64,000 nucleotides of DNA, taken from positions 124,001-188,000 of the forward strand of contig CAWKCP010000028.1 in assembly GCA_963848115.1 (NCBI GenBank). The letters are read 5' to 3'. The DNA comes from JAWKOK01 sp963848115. GTDB lineage: Bacteria > Chloroflexota > Anaerolineae > Caldilineales > Caldilineaceae. Of this stretch, positions 1-8,730 are shown one piece after another. The notes beneath the pieces are model-generated. The model saw only the letters and a list, made by a program, of their open reading frames with translations. It did not search any database and had not been told where the DNA came from. A program made the translations under genes and the position numbers. How positions within the stretch are numbered: the stretch's first letter is position 1; each line of letters opens with the position of its first letter.

Positions 1-123
1 CTGGCGTGCATAGTTGACGGCATACAGATTGCCTTCGGCGTCACAAGCCGGGCCTTCGATGCCGTCGGTGAAACTGTGGCGCGGCGTGAATTCATGGGCT
101 AGGAAGAGCGACTTGGGGTTCAT
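1..123 (-). CDS. SMP-30/gluconolactonase-like protein, N-terminus only
   Basis: The first 41 codons of a minus-strand gene run off the left edge of the window. The start is the ATG whose complement lies at 121-123. The visible peptide contains GIEGPACDAEGNLYAVNYA, the typical first blade of SMP-30/gluconolactonase/LRE-like beta-propellers, in which an early Glu (here in IEGP) is a metal ligand. Members hydrolyse sugar lactones or related esters. Only the N-terminus is visible, so the substrate cannot be inferred. A sugar-catabolic role would fit the sugar genes at the far right of the window. The 188 bases between this start and the next gene show nothing I can name. Confidence 0.6.
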   Translation of the reverse strand, partial: MNPKSLFLAHEFTPRHSFTDGIEGPACDAEGNLYAVNYARQ

Positions 124-311
124 CGGTGTCCTCGATTCTCGTGCTGTCATTCGGAAGATATCGTTGTGGGCAATATGCGGGTGAACACAGGCCAGGCGCA
201 GCTGAAATTGCCGCCGCCGATTGCGGCCGGCGTCGCCCATCACTATCTAACTGACGCGTGCAGTCCACTTCGGCGCCATCTCTTCGGTTGATGCTCGGGT
301 ATTCCGTGCGA

Positions 312-724
312 TTATGGCAAAGTTGCAGGCGTGTATACGGTCAACGATGGAACGCGGTCGAAGTGTCTTGCATTGAGGGTTAGGATCGGCGACGAGTGTA
401 CCAAGCAAATAGCAGAAATTGGGACGTCTTTGATGCCGATATCTCGATTGCGAGCGATCAAGTCTGCGTGGAGTTCAGCAGCCATTTCCGCCGATTGATG
501 ATCGAACGGCCAGATTTCCATAAGCCGAGTAGCGCGTTTTCACCGATCTCCTTGCTTGAGCGGCGGACGCCAAAGAGTAATTCGTAGGAAGTAATGGCGG
601 TCACACAGCACTGGTAATTCTGAACCGCATGAACGACCGAAGTCGCCGCCGGTTCTTGACCGCGCAGGAAGGCAATCAGGATGCTGGTATCTAGGCAGAG
701 AGTTTGGTTGTCCACGAATCCCAC
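312..724 (-). pseudogene. vapC: VapC-like PIN-domain toxin, frameshifted
   Basis: Two overlapping minus-strand frames together make one PIN-domain protein. The first (GTG at 724) gives LCLDTSILIAFLRG with the first catalytic Asp and SYELLFGV with the conserved Glu, up to ENALLGL. The second resumes as MEIWPFDHQSAEMAAEL and carries RDIGIKDVPISAICL, with the third acidic residue, and LTLNARHFDRVPSL, the usual PIN C-terminus. The break lies near 520-523, where TTATGG is read TTA TGG in one frame and (TT) ATG G in the other, so one base is missing or the ribosome must slip back by one. All catalytic acids are present across the two halves. VapC toxins are Mg-dependent ribonucleases. The gene overlaps the end of its antitoxin by 34 bases. 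It is either a recently broken toxin or an assembly indel. Confidence 0.7.
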
Positions 725-993
725 TGATCATCCAACGAGTTGATCGCTTCCTCAAAGGCGTCGTCGTCGTGAAGTATGCCGCGCAATGAAAGGAACTCAG
801 CGATTGGCGATAGACTAATTGACTGCCCGTCGACCGTTGCTTTCACCGCAGTGCCGTCGGCCAAATTGAGTGATCGCAAAAGCCAAGCCGGCATAGATAT
901 CGTATCATCCGATGTACTTGTCACAATGAGCGTCAGGTTGCTCCGCCTTTCAGCAATGTCCATGAAACATGTGGCCAACGATTCCACACCCAT
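691..993 (-). CDS. vapB: VapB-like antitoxin (AbrB/SpoVT-type)
   Basis: This 100-residue protein has a swapped-hairpin AbrB-type DNA-binding segment: DDTISMPAWLLRSLNLADG followed by TAVKATVDGQSISLSPI. Its acidic C-terminal tail (HDDDAFEEAINSLDDQW) is of the kind that wraps the cognate VapC toxin. In this family the N-terminus binds an operator in its own promoter and the C-terminus neutralises the PIN ribonuclease. The gene lies directly upstream of the broken vapC and overlaps it, the usual antitoxin-first order. The ATG at 993 gives the full reading frame; an internal ATG at 963 is an alternative start and would leave a more typical length of about 90 residues. Confidence 0.65.
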   Translation of the reverse strand: MGVESLATCFMDIAERRSNLTLIVTSTSDDTISMPAWLLRSLNLADGTAVKATVDGQSISLSPIAEFLSLRGILHDDDAFEEAINSLDDQWDSWTTKLSA

Positions 994-1189
994 TGTACCA
1001 TGCCTTTGAGCAGATTTTGAAGTGTCGCATGATTATGGCCTCTTCGATTCATTTCTGATGCTGATCGTGCCTAACGGAAAGAGGCTGGCCTAAGGCCATT
1101 CCAGAGAGATAAACAACCGTTGCAAGGAAATCTTTGCCTGGAATGGCTTGAGGCTTTGCCAACTCCCGTATAGTTGCTATTTTGGAAAA

Positions 1190-1360
1190 GCCCAAGACAA
1201 CAACAGCGGCGGTGGCCACGACGGGCATGATGCGCTGATTTAAGCCGCGATCCTGCCTGAGGATGGCATCTATTTCGCGCAGGCCGGACCCGTGGGCAGT
1301 GAAGCGGTCTATGAATTGATGCTGACGCTGACGGTGGAGGAGAAGCAGGCAATGCTGTAG
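1190..1360 (+). pseudogene. decayed fragment of a secreted PPC-type domain protein
   Basis: Read in one plus-strand frame, this stretch encodes AQDNNSGGGHDGHDALI, a stop (TAA), then AAILPEDGIYFAQAGPV and YELMLTLTVEEKQAML followed by TAG. The pattern of an Asp/Gly-rich calcium-like loop, then LPEDGIY.., then YELxLT matches the end of bacterial pre-peptidase C-terminal (PPC) domains of exported proteins. There is no start codon, signal peptide or upstream domain, and a stop splits it. It is therefore a remnant. The same domain type appears intact in the secreted protein at 47.3-48.5 kb. The remaining bases between 994 and 1391 show nothing else. Confidence 0.45.
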
Positions 1361-1391
1361 ACTTTCGGTTGCACCAACGATCGATACGCGG

Positions 1392-2069
1392 TCACTTCAC
1401 ATACTTCACGGCTTCTCGTCTGGAGAGCGACGATAGCTCATTTTCGTGCGCGGCCACGAAGTCTCCAACCCACGCCGGGTCCGTCTTGGAATATTCGCGC
1501 AGCACCCAACCGATGGCCTTGCGGATGAAGAACTCCTCCTCGTGGGCCAGCATTTCGATGGTCTCGCCCAGAAGTGTGGTATTGGTGGCGGCTTTGTGTT
1601 TGAGGTGGGCCAGCAGCGAGGCCCGGCGCACCCACATATTCTCATCGACGCGCCATTGGATCAGCTCACTTTCCAACTCACGATGTTCCAGAATCAACAG
1701 ACTCATGATCTTGCCTGCGATCCAGTCCAGCGTGTCCCACCAGGGGGCGCTCTCCATCAGCGTCACGTAGGTCGGCCATGACTCGATATCTCGGTACGGT
1801 TTGACCAACTCGGCCACATCCAGTGCCAGGTACATCTCTTCTCGATGGAGGCCTTGCCAAAGGTCGAAGATCACCTTCCGATACGCATCGCGGTTGGTGA
1901 TGGGATAGGCGCTTCTGGCGGTGCGAAAAATGGCGCGCCGCGCCTTGGACTTGACGCCGTAGAAGGGTTGGTCGGTCTTCATGTACGCCTGCATGGCGAC
2001 GGCGTCATCGGCGTTGGCTTGGTCCGCCATTTGGTTGCGCAATTCGCCTACTAGAGGATGGGGCATCAT
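1392..2069 (-). CDS. AlkD-type DNA alkylation repair glycosylase
   Basis: The protein is about 225 residues and built of HEAT-like helical pairs. It begins MMPHPLVGELRNQMADQANA, continues with MQAYMKTDQPFYGVKSKARR, and ends with EEEFFIRKAIGWVLREYSKT and REAVKYV. These are hallmarks of the DNA alkylation repair (AlkD/AlkC) family, which removes N3- and N7-alkylpurines without base flipping. The conserved WWDTLDWIA aromatic cluster that lines the DNA groove is present. I place the start at the ATG at 2069, preceded by GGGAG; the frame stays open to a TTG at 2126. The gene is divergent from the PFOR genes and complements the AlkA-type glycosylase at 15.9 kb. Confidence 0.85.
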   Translation of the reverse strand: MMPHPLVGELRNQMADQANADDAVAMQAYMKTDQPFYGVKSKARRAIFRTARSAYPITNRDAYRKVIFDLWQGLHREEMYLALDVAELVKPYRDIESWPTYVTLMESAPWWDTLDWIAGKIMSLLILEHRELESELIQWRVDENMWVRRASLLAHLKHKAATNTTLLGETIEMLAHEEEFFIRKAIGWVLREYSKTDPAWVGDFVAAHENELSSLSRREAVKYVK

Positions 2070-2270
2070 CTTCACTCCCACAAACCTGTTCTTGTGAAGT
2101 TCCATCTGCGTTGCAATCAATGACAAGGCGTGATAAAATCACTCCGATATTTTTCTGGAGAATTTGTCGATTATGTGCTGAGTTTGTCACAGGCCGGCAA
2201 TGATTCAAAATTCTACAATGTGTCAGAAATGGGACAGTTTGACAACATCAGGGAGGTAGCAGGAGCAGGT

Positions 2271-4295
2271 ATGCCAAAGACAAAGCAAGGTGCTCAAGCA
2301 TTGAGCCGAAATGGCCACGAGGATCTGCCGGCCTATCCCGGCGTTCCAACGACGTCTGACGGCGCCGGCATGGTGGTCTGGGTTGACACGCACGTAACCC
2401 AAGGCGCTTGCGCCTATCCCATTACTTCTTCGACCACCATGGGGGCCGGATATGGCCAGGCGGTCGCCAACGGCCGCCAAAACCTGTGGGGCGATGAACT
2501 CACGTTCATGGAGCCGGAGTCAGAGCACAGCGCGGCCACGGGCTGTGAAGGCTTTGCACTGGCCGGCGGCCGTGTGAGCAACTTCACCTCCGGCCAGGGC
2601 CTGGTGCTCATGAAAGAGGTGCTCTACACCATTGCCGGCAAGCGACTGCCCGCCGTCTTTCACATCGGCGCCCGTGCATTGACCAGCCAGGGCCTCAACG
2701 TCCATGCCGGCCACGACGATGTCATGTCCGTGGCCGATACCGGCTGGGGCATGCTCTTCGCCCGCAATGCCCAGGGGGCAGGCGATCTGGCTCTCATCAG
2801 CCGCCGCGCGGCTGAAGACAGCAAGACACCGTTCTTTGCGGTCCAGGACGGCTTCCTGACCACACACACGGTCGAAGATGTGCTGCTGCCTGAACCGGAG
2901 ATGATGAAATCATTCATCGGTAACCCGCGTGAAAAGCTGATCAACCTCTTCGATCCCGACAATCCGATTATGACCGGCGTGGTCCAGAACCAGGACAGCT
3001 ACATGAAGGGCAAGATTGCCCAACGTGTCTACTATCACGATGTGCCTCAGATCATTCAAGACGCCATGGACGAGTTCTACTCGTTGACCGGGCGTCGCTA
3101 CGACATGGTCGACAGCTATCACATGGAAGATGCCGAATATGCTATCGTCGGCATGGGCTCCTCCATGGAGACGGCCCGGGCGACCATCGACTGGATTCGT
3201 GAGAATGCAGGCATTAAGCTGGGTGTTGTCCACGTGACCTGCTATCGTCCCTTCCCCGGTGCTCAGATTGTCGACATGCTCAAAGACGTGAAGGCATTCA
3301 CAGTTGTGGAGCGCATGGATGATCCAATGGCTCAGAATAACCCGCTGACTACCGATATCAAAGCGGCATTTGTCGATGCTTTGACCGGTCGTGAAGACTA
3401 TCCATCCATTGAGCGAGTCCCGATCATCTTCAGCGGCGCCGCGGGGCTGGGCAGCCGTGATGTACGCCCCGGTGACTTCATCGCCATGTCCCACAATATG
3501 GTCGAAGACAATAAGCGCTTCTTCGTCGTCGGCATCAAGCATGAGCTGGCGCTGGAGATGGGTGAGGATCCCGATGTGCGACCCAAGGGCGCCTTCTCCA
3601 TGCGAGGCCATTCAGTCGGCGGCTACGGCTCGGTGACGACCAACAAGGTCATCGCCACCATTGCCGGCGATGTCTTTGGCAAGCAGGTGCAGGCCTATCC
3701 CAAGTACGGCTCTGAGAAGAAGGGCCTGCCCACGACCTACTATCTGACTGTGGCCAACGAGGAGATCCTGACCCACTGCGAGCTGAATCAGGTCGACTTC
3801 GTGCCCATGAACGATATCAACGCCTTCGTGACCAGCAACCCATTGAGCGGCATTGCCGATGGCGGCGCGGTCTTCGTCCAGTCCAATCGGACCACGCCAG
3901 AGGACGTCTGGTCTCGCATTCCGCCCCACGCCAAGCGCATCATCCGCGAAAAGAATATCCATGTCTACGCCGCCGACGCTGCATTGATCGCACGTGAGGA
4001 AGCGCCGGTCGCCGACCTGGAGGTGCGTATGCAGGGCATCGTCTTGCTGGGCATCTTCCTCAAGGTGACGCCTTTCGACGAGGAATCCGGCTTCTCCACC
4101 GAAGAAGTGATGGAACGGGCGGAGAAGGCGCTGCGCAAGTACTTTGGCAAGCGTGGCGAGGCCGTCGTCCAGGCCAATCTGCGGGCCGTCAAGCGAGGCT
4201 ACGACTCGGTCTTCGAGATCCCGGCCGACGTCATTGCCCAAGACATCAACGCCGACATTTTCGTGCCCGGCGCCAAGCTGGAACTGTTTGCATAG
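2271..4295 (+). CDS. Pyruvate:ferredoxin oxidoreductase, N-terminal half (alpha-gamma)
   Basis: This 674-residue protein corresponds to the first half of the homodimeric PFOR/NifJ polypeptide (about 1170 residues in Desulfovibrio or E. coli). Visible elements are the N-terminal pyrimidine-binding domain (AYPITSSTTMGAGYGQAVA, EHSAATGCEGFALAGGRVSN), domain II with KLGVVHVTCYRPFPG and VVERMDDPM, and the gamma-like domain near the end (KYFGKRGEAVVQANLRA). It contains no iron-sulfur cysteine motifs; these are on the next gene. The start is the ATG at 2271 behind a purine-rich AGGAGCAG; the frame is open upstream to 2130, but that extension has no family similarity. The enzyme decarboxylates pyruvate to acetyl-CoA and reduces ferredoxin in the cytoplasm. 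The partner follows 175 bases downstream. Confidence 0.9.
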   Translation: MPKTKQGAQALSRNGHEDLPAYPGVPTTSDGAGMVVWVDTHVTQGACAYPITSSTTMGAGYGQAVANGRQNLWGDELTFMEPESEHSAATGCEGFALAGGRVSNFTSGQGLVLMKEVLYTIAGKRLPAVFHIGARALTSQGLNVHAGHDDVMSVADTGWGMLFARNAQGAGDLALISRRAAEDSKTPFFAVQDGFLTTHTVEDVLLPEPEMMKSFIGNPREKLINLFDPDNPIMTGVVQNQDSYMKGKIAQRVYYHDVPQIIQDAMDEFYSLTGRRYDMVDSYHMEDAEYAIVGMGSSMETARATIDWIRENAGIKLGVVHVTCYRPFPGAQIVDMLKDVKAFTVVERMDDPMAQNNPLTTDIKAAFVDALTGREDYPSIERVPIIFSGAAGLGSRDVRPGDFIAMSHNMVEDNKRFFVVGIKHELALEMGEDPDVRPKGAFSMRGHSVGGYGSVTTNKVIATIAGDVFGKQVQAYPKYGSEKKGLPTTYYLTVANEEILTHCELNQVDFVPMNDINAFVTSNPLSGIADGGAVFVQSNRTTPEDVWSRIPPHAKRIIREKNIHVYAADAALIAREEAPVADLEVRMQGIVLLGIFLKVTPFDEESGFSTEEVMERAEKALRKYFGKRGEAVVQANLRAVKRGYDSVFEIPADVIAQDINADIFVPGAKLELFA

Positions 4296-4446
4296 GCAGG
4301 TGATTGGGGACTGGGGAATGGGAATTGGGGAATGGTGATTGGGATCGGTGGTTGGGGATCGGACCTACGTGTTCGGACCCGATCCCCAATCACCAGTCCC
4401 CAATCACCAGTCCCCAATCACCAGTCCCCATCCCCAATCACCTTTT
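4296..4446 (+). repeat. GGGGATTGGGGA-type inverted tandem repeat between PFOR halves
   Basis: The spacer between the two PFOR genes is almost entirely low-complexity. The left arm has repeated GATTGGGGACTGGGGAATGG-like units. The right arm has several copies of CCCCAATCACCAGTCCCC. The two arms can fold into a long imperfect hairpin. A related tract lies at about 17122-17158. The element separates two subunit genes that would otherwise be adjacent. Confidence 0.8.
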
Positions 4447-4470
4447 CCCGATAACGAGGAGCACTAACCC

Positions 4471-6093
4471 ATGGGTGTAACCACCGATCTGAACGACGTA
4501 CGGACCATCAGCAAGACCGAAAACGGCAGCAAGGGCTATGATCCGTCGGTCGTGGATGTGGAGGATTTCTTTGGCCGCATTCTTGACGGCTACGAGGACG
4601 GCAGTGCGCCGTCAGAGTTGGAGGCCGATACGGCGTTGGCTCGTTCCATCATACCGGCCGGCACCGGCATTGCGCGTGATTTCAGCTATATCGCGCCCGA
4701 GATTCCCGAGTATTTCCAGGAAAACTGTACCGGCTGCATGACTTGTGTCAACCAATGCCCGGACACGGCAATCCTAGGCAAGGTTGTCTATGTCGAAGAG
4801 CTTGAGAGCGCGCTGGGCAAGATCGGTGATGATGCCGAGCGCACCTTCATGTCCAACCAGTTTGCCGAGACAAACAAATTCTACACAGTGCCTGAGCGGC
4901 GCAAGCAGACGCCGGGCAAGTTTGGCATCTTCATAGACCCGACCAAGTGCAAGGGGTGCGCCGAATGTGTCGAGGCCTGCGATGACCTGGGCTACAACGC
5001 TCTGGCCATGATCGAGAAGGAAGACACCACGGTGCCTGCCTACCAGAAGAGCATCGACTTCTTCCGTAGCCTGCCGCCGACGCCGGCCGAGTTCATCAAC
5101 GAGCGTGTGCCCGTCGACATGATGCTAGCCGAGCAGAGCATGCTCTACGTCGGCGGCGCCGGTTCGTGTGCCGGCTGTGGCGAGGCCTCGGTGATTCGTA
5201 TGTGGCTCGCTGCCTTGGGCTATGTCTATGGCGCCGACAACATCGGCATCGCCGCCAGCACCGGGTGCAATACCGTCTATGGCAGTACCTATCCCTACAA
5301 CCCCTACATCGTGCCCTGGAGCAACTCGCTCTTCGAGAATGGCCCGGCCTTTGCCATGGGTATCCGCATGAAATGGGACCAGAACGGCTGGGAGGACAAG
5401 CAACTCTGGGTCATGGGCGGCGACGGGGCCATGAATGACATCGGCTTCCAGTCGCTCAGCCGTCTGTTGGCCAGCGGCATGAACATCAAGGTGTTGGTCC
5501 TCGATACCCAGGTCTACTCCAACACCGGTGGCCAGACCAGTACGGCCTCCTACACCGGCCAGGAAGCCAAGATGTATGCCTACGGCAGCAGCCATCCCGG
5601 CAAGGAAGAGACCCGCAAGGAACTGGGTCGCATCGCCATGATGCACCCCAACACCTATGTGGCCCAGACCGTGGCCGCCATCCCCAATCATTTCTACAAG
5701 TCGATTCTGGAGGCTGCCTCGTTCGATGGCCCGGCCGTGGTCAACACTTTCACCACCTGCCAGCCGGAGCACGGCGTGGCCGACGACATGGCTCGCCACC
5801 AGGCCAAGCTGGCAGTAGACAGCCGAGCCTTCCCAGTCTTCCAGTATGACCCGCGCAAGGGCGACACCATCCGCGATCGGTTGAGCCTGACCGGCAACCC
5901 GGCGCAAAAGGAAGACTGGTACACCGTGCCCAAGACCGGCGAGACCATCGACTTCATCACCTTTGCCCGCAGCGAAGGCCGCTTCCGCAAGCAGTTCGAC
6001 AAAGAGGGCAATCCCTCCGAGACGCTGCTGCGTGCCCAGACCGATCGCCTGGCCAACTGGCATCTCATGCAGGAGATGGCTGGGATTCGCTAG
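4471..6093 (+). CDS. Pyruvate:ferredoxin oxidoreductase, C-terminal half (delta-beta)
   Basis: This 540-residue protein matches the second half of PFOR. Two 4Fe-4S ferredoxin motifs lie at about residues 86-97 (CTGCMTCVNQCP) and 159-170 (CKGCAECVEACD). The thiamine-diphosphate domain then begins with CAGCGEASV, the proximal cluster ligands, followed by STGCNTVYG, the Mg-TPP motif GGDGAMNDIGFQSLSRLLA, LDTQVYSNTGGQTS, and a further Cys in FTTCQPEHG. All residues needed for electron transfer from TPP to ferredoxin are visible. The start ATG at 4471 follows AACGAGGAGCAC, a good ribosome-binding site. Together with the preceding gene it forms a complete PFOR split between the gamma and delta parts. 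A strong hairpin terminator follows at 6107-6159. Confidence 0.92.
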   Translation: MGVTTDLNDVRTISKTENGSKGYDPSVVDVEDFFGRILDGYEDGSAPSELEADTALARSIIPAGTGIARDFSYIAPEIPEYFQENCTGCMTCVNQCPDTAILGKVVYVEELESALGKIGDDAERTFMSNQFAETNKFYTVPERRKQTPGKFGIFIDPTKCKGCAECVEACDDLGYNALAMIEKEDTTVPAYQKSIDFFRSLPPTPAEFINERVPVDMMLAEQSMLYVGGAGSCAGCGEASVIRMWLAALGYVYGADNIGIAASTGCNTVYGSTYPYNPYIVPWSNSLFENGPAFAMGIRMKWDQNGWEDKQLWVMGGDGAMNDIGFQSLSRLLASGMNIKVLVLDTQVYSNTGGQTSTASYTGQEAKMYAYGSSHPGKEETRKELGRIAMMHPNTYVAQTVAAIPNHFYKSILEAASFDGPAVVNTFTTCQPEHGVADDMARHQAKLAVDSRAFPVFQYDPRKGDTIRDRLSLTGNPAQKEDWYTVPKTGETIDFITFARSEGRFRKQFDKEGNPSETLLRAQTDRLANWHLMQEMAGIR

Positions 6094-6106
6094 AGTCTGA
6101 AACGCG

Positions 6107-6159
6107 TCAAACAGAAACGGGTCTGGTCGGCATTGCCGACCAGACCCGTTTCTGTTTGA
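6107..6159 (+). terminator. 26-bp perfect inverted repeat after PFOR
   Basis: Two perfectly complementary 26-base arms (6107-6132 and 6134-6159) are separated by a single base, 14 bases after the PFOR stop codon. The right arm ends in a T-rich stretch. It probably ends the PFOR transcript. Stem length and symmetry make it usable in both directions. Confidence 0.75.
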
Positions 6160-6341
6160 TGCAAAATCCTGCGACACCCCAGTTGTTCGATTGAAACAAC
6201 GTCAATGCTCAAGACGGGTCGCATGATTTGTGCTCCGTGGGGAGAACCATAGCTTGACGGATGGCGCGCGCCAAGGTACGATTTCTAGACCCCTTTCCGT
6301 GCAACTGTTCTGTGTGAAAATTTGAGCTGAAGCCGACTGAT

Positions 6342-8159
6342 ATGCAAATCGAACGCTATGTACGGATTGTACTCAAACGTTGGTGGCTGATTGTGCTGGT
6401 GGTTGTGATCAGTATGGCTACCTATACCTATTACACACTGAATCAGCCACTTTTTTACCGCAGCAAAGTGATCTTGTTGCTCAGCCCAGCGTCCAACTTC
6501 AGCGAACTCTATTACGCGGATTCTCCCGCAGATGCCTCTGCCCAACTGGCCGAGACGTACATCTACTATCTCCGTACCGAAACGTTTGCCGAAAGCGTCA
6601 TCGAGACTGAGCAGCTCAACATGTCGCCCAGTGCTCTTGTCGGGGCCGTACAGGTTCGCATGATTGAGGGGACGCAATTTTTCGAGATTGTCGCCACGGC
6701 CGGCTCGCCTGAGGAGGCTCAATTGTTGGCGACTGCCATCGCCAACAACTTCATTCGTCAGAATGTGGCTCAACAGCGAGCAGACGTGGTCGCCCGTCGT
6801 AGTACCGGGGATGTCGACAATGTCAACGCCCTGCTGGCTGAAAAGCTGGAACGGGAGCGCAACTATTACGAGGAACAGGTTAACGCTCTGCGTGGCGAGG
6901 TCGAGCGACTGAATGCACAGCCGCCATCAACGACACGCGATGAACTGTTGGCTGCCAAGCAGGCTCGACTGAGCGAATATGAAAGTACGCTCATGCAGAT
7001 CATGATTGGCCAGGTTGAATTGCTGCCGCCGATCGACGAGAGCCAGTTCACGAACGTCACCATTGCGGAAGCGGCCAAGTTGCCGACGAATCCAGTCAAT
7101 TCAACAAATCGGAATACGATGCTCTACGCCTTTGCCGCGGCGTTGGCGCTGGGGATTGGCCTTACAATCGGCTTGGACTATTTGGACTACACTGTCCGCA
7201 GCTCGGAAGAAATCGAGTTGCTGACTGGCCAGTCCCCCCTAGGCGTTCTGGCCACCATCGATGTCGATTCTTCCAAGAATGTTAGTGGGGCAGATGTAGG
7301 CCCAGACGTGGTCTATCTGACGCAACCACGCTCGCCAACGGCTGAAGCTGTCCGCGCCTTGCTTACGAACCTGCGCTTCAGTGGCGCGGGTCAGCAACTC
7401 CGTAGTCTCGTCATTACCAGCGCCGGCCCGTCTGAAGGCAAAAGCGTGATCGCGGCGAATCTGGCCGTGGCATTTGCCCAATTGGGCCGGCGTGTCATCC
7501 TGATCGATGCCGATCTCCGCCGGCCAACAGTGCATGAACGGTTCCACCTTTCCAGACACCCGGGCCTCAGTGATCTCATGATCGATGCCGACGCCCCTTC
7601 GGCGGCTGTCGTCGAAAAATACCTGCAGCCCGGTCCGGTTGATTCTCTCCGCATTTTGACGAGTGGGCCAATTCCACCCAACCCGGCCGAGCTTCTCGGT
7701 ACATCCTGGGCATCAGCATTGTTCGATGTCATCGAGTCGCAAGCCGATATCATCATTTGGGATACGCCGCCAACCTTGACGGTGACCGATGCCGTCATTA
7801 TGGCCGCCCGCGCGGATGCAACCATCCAGGTGGTCAAGGCCGGTGTCACTCGTCGGGACATGATTGTCAAGACCCACGATACGCTTGAGCGAGTGGGAGC
7901 CAACGTGCTCGCCCCGGTGCTCAACCAGGTCAAGGCGCGGGATATGGGTCATTATCAGTATTACTATGCCAAGTATGGGTACCAAGAAGGTCGCAGCAGT
8001 GGTCAGGTCCGAGCAAGGACGGACGATCAGGAGAATGGGAATGAGGTCGGGGACGAAACAACCGCCGGCCACGTGAACAGAAGTGAGAACGGCGTTAAGC
8101 CCCGCAGCCCGAATCGCTCCCAGGACAAGCGCCGTCGCCGCAATGCCCTGTCTCCCTAG
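6342..8159 (+). CDS. Wzz/BY-kinase: polysaccharide co-polymerase with tyrosine autokinase
   Basis: The 605-residue protein has a Wzz-type N-terminus with a first membrane helix (about residues 14-30), a periplasmic coiled-coil region (about 150-220), and a second membrane helix (about 258-278). The cytoplasmic BY-kinase domain follows: Walker A SAGPSEGKS (about 360), A-prime ILIDADLRRP (about 386) and Walker B IIIWDTPP (about 472). A tyrosine cluster, YQYYYAKYGY, lies near residue 540. The enzyme class controls chain length and export of capsular or exopolysaccharides through cyclic autophosphorylation. Beyond the Tyr cluster it carries a charged, probably disordered tail rich in Arg and Asn. 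No polymerase or glycosyltransferase genes are adjacent. A LMW tyrosine phosphatase of the Wzb type is encoded at 14.1 kb. Confidence 0.88.
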   Translation: MQIERYVRIVLKRWWLIVLVVVISMATYTYYTLNQPLFYRSKVILLLSPASNFSELYYADSPADASAQLAETYIYYLRTETFAESVIETEQLNMSPSALVGAVQVRMIEGTQFFEIVATAGSPEEAQLLATAIANNFIRQNVAQQRADVVARRSTGDVDNVNALLAEKLERERNYYEEQVNALRGEVERLNAQPPSTTRDELLAAKQARLSEYESTLMQIMIGQVELLPPIDESQFTNVTIAEAAKLPTNPVNSTNRNTMLYAFAAALALGIGLTIGLDYLDYTVRSSEEIELLTGQSPLGVLATIDVDSSKNVSGADVGPDVVYLTQPRSPTAEAVRALLTNLRFSGAGQQLRSLVITSAGPSEGKSVIAANLAVAFAQLGRRVILIDADLRRPTVHERFHLSRHPGLSDLMIDADAPSAAVVEKYLQPGPVDSLRILTSGPIPPNPAELLGTSWASALFDVIESQADIIIWDTPPTLTVTDAVIMAARADATIQVVKAGVTRRDMIVKTHDTLERVGANVLAPVLNQVKARDMGHYQYYYAKYGYQEGRSSGQVRARTDDQENGNEVGDETTAGHVNRSENGVKPRSPNRSQDKRRRRNALSP

Positions 8160-8665
8160 GTGATGACGCTCCCCAAGTGGGCACGGACACTAGATTGGGG
8201 TCGATTGCTATGCACACTTTGCAACACCTTGTAGACCCGATACACCTCGTCAATCGGCATGCCGGAGGCCAGGACCTCGCGCTCCTCGTTCTCCTTTTCG
8301 TAAATCTTCTCCATCCGCAGCAGTACCTCGTCGACCAGATCCTTGGGAATCAGTTGGACGCCGTCGTTGTCGCCGAAGAGGAAGTCGCCGAGCATGACGC
8401 GCACATAGCGGGTCAGGTGGCTGCCTTCGGCCTCCCACTTGGCCTCCATCTCTTCCTTGAGACCGGGCGTCAGCTCGTAGTCGACCTGTGAGCGCAACTT
8501 GATGGGCAGTGTCCGACCAGTTACATGCCCTGACGCAACGGCTTGAAGCGGTCGGCAAAGATCGTGTCGCGCATGCCCAGGGCGTACATGCCGTCTGAGA
8601 CCAAACCGCCATAGTCGGCGCGCTTGAAGCGTTCGATGTCGGTGTGGATGTCGAATTCACATTGC
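8156..8665 (-). pseudogene. RraA/HMG-aldolase-family remnant
   Basis: Two minus-strand pieces show RraA-family similarity. The upstream piece has IERFKRADYGGLVSDGMYALGMRD and ends PLRQGM at a TAA near 8523. The downstream piece, in another frame, has MLGDFLFGDNDGVQLIPKDL and ASGMPIDEVYRVYKVL, the typical C-terminus. The central substrate-binding part of the family (about 60-80 residues, including the GNRG-type loop) is missing, and no start codon precedes the first piece. It is a deletion- and frameshift-disabled copy. Its end overlaps the stop codon of the convergent BY-kinase gene. Confidence 0.6.
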
Positions 8666-8730
8666 TTTGATTGTAGCCTCGGCAATCACGAGTATCAACG
8701 AAGGAAAAATTGGTGCATCAAACAGATCTG

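Noticed and set aside
1071..1352. 93-residue minus-strand frame
   Set aside because: Low-complexity Arg/Pro/Ser/His translation; the opposite strand shows a recognisable protein remnant.
2910..3611. Long antisense frame (233 residues) within the PFOR gene
   Set aside because: It is the GC-biased complement of a strongly conserved coding frame and has no start context or recognisable domain.
5125..6177. 350-residue antisense frame across the second PFOR gene
   Set aside because: His/Val/Gly-rich translation typical of antisense of a high-GC gene; the plus strand carries complete PFOR motifs.
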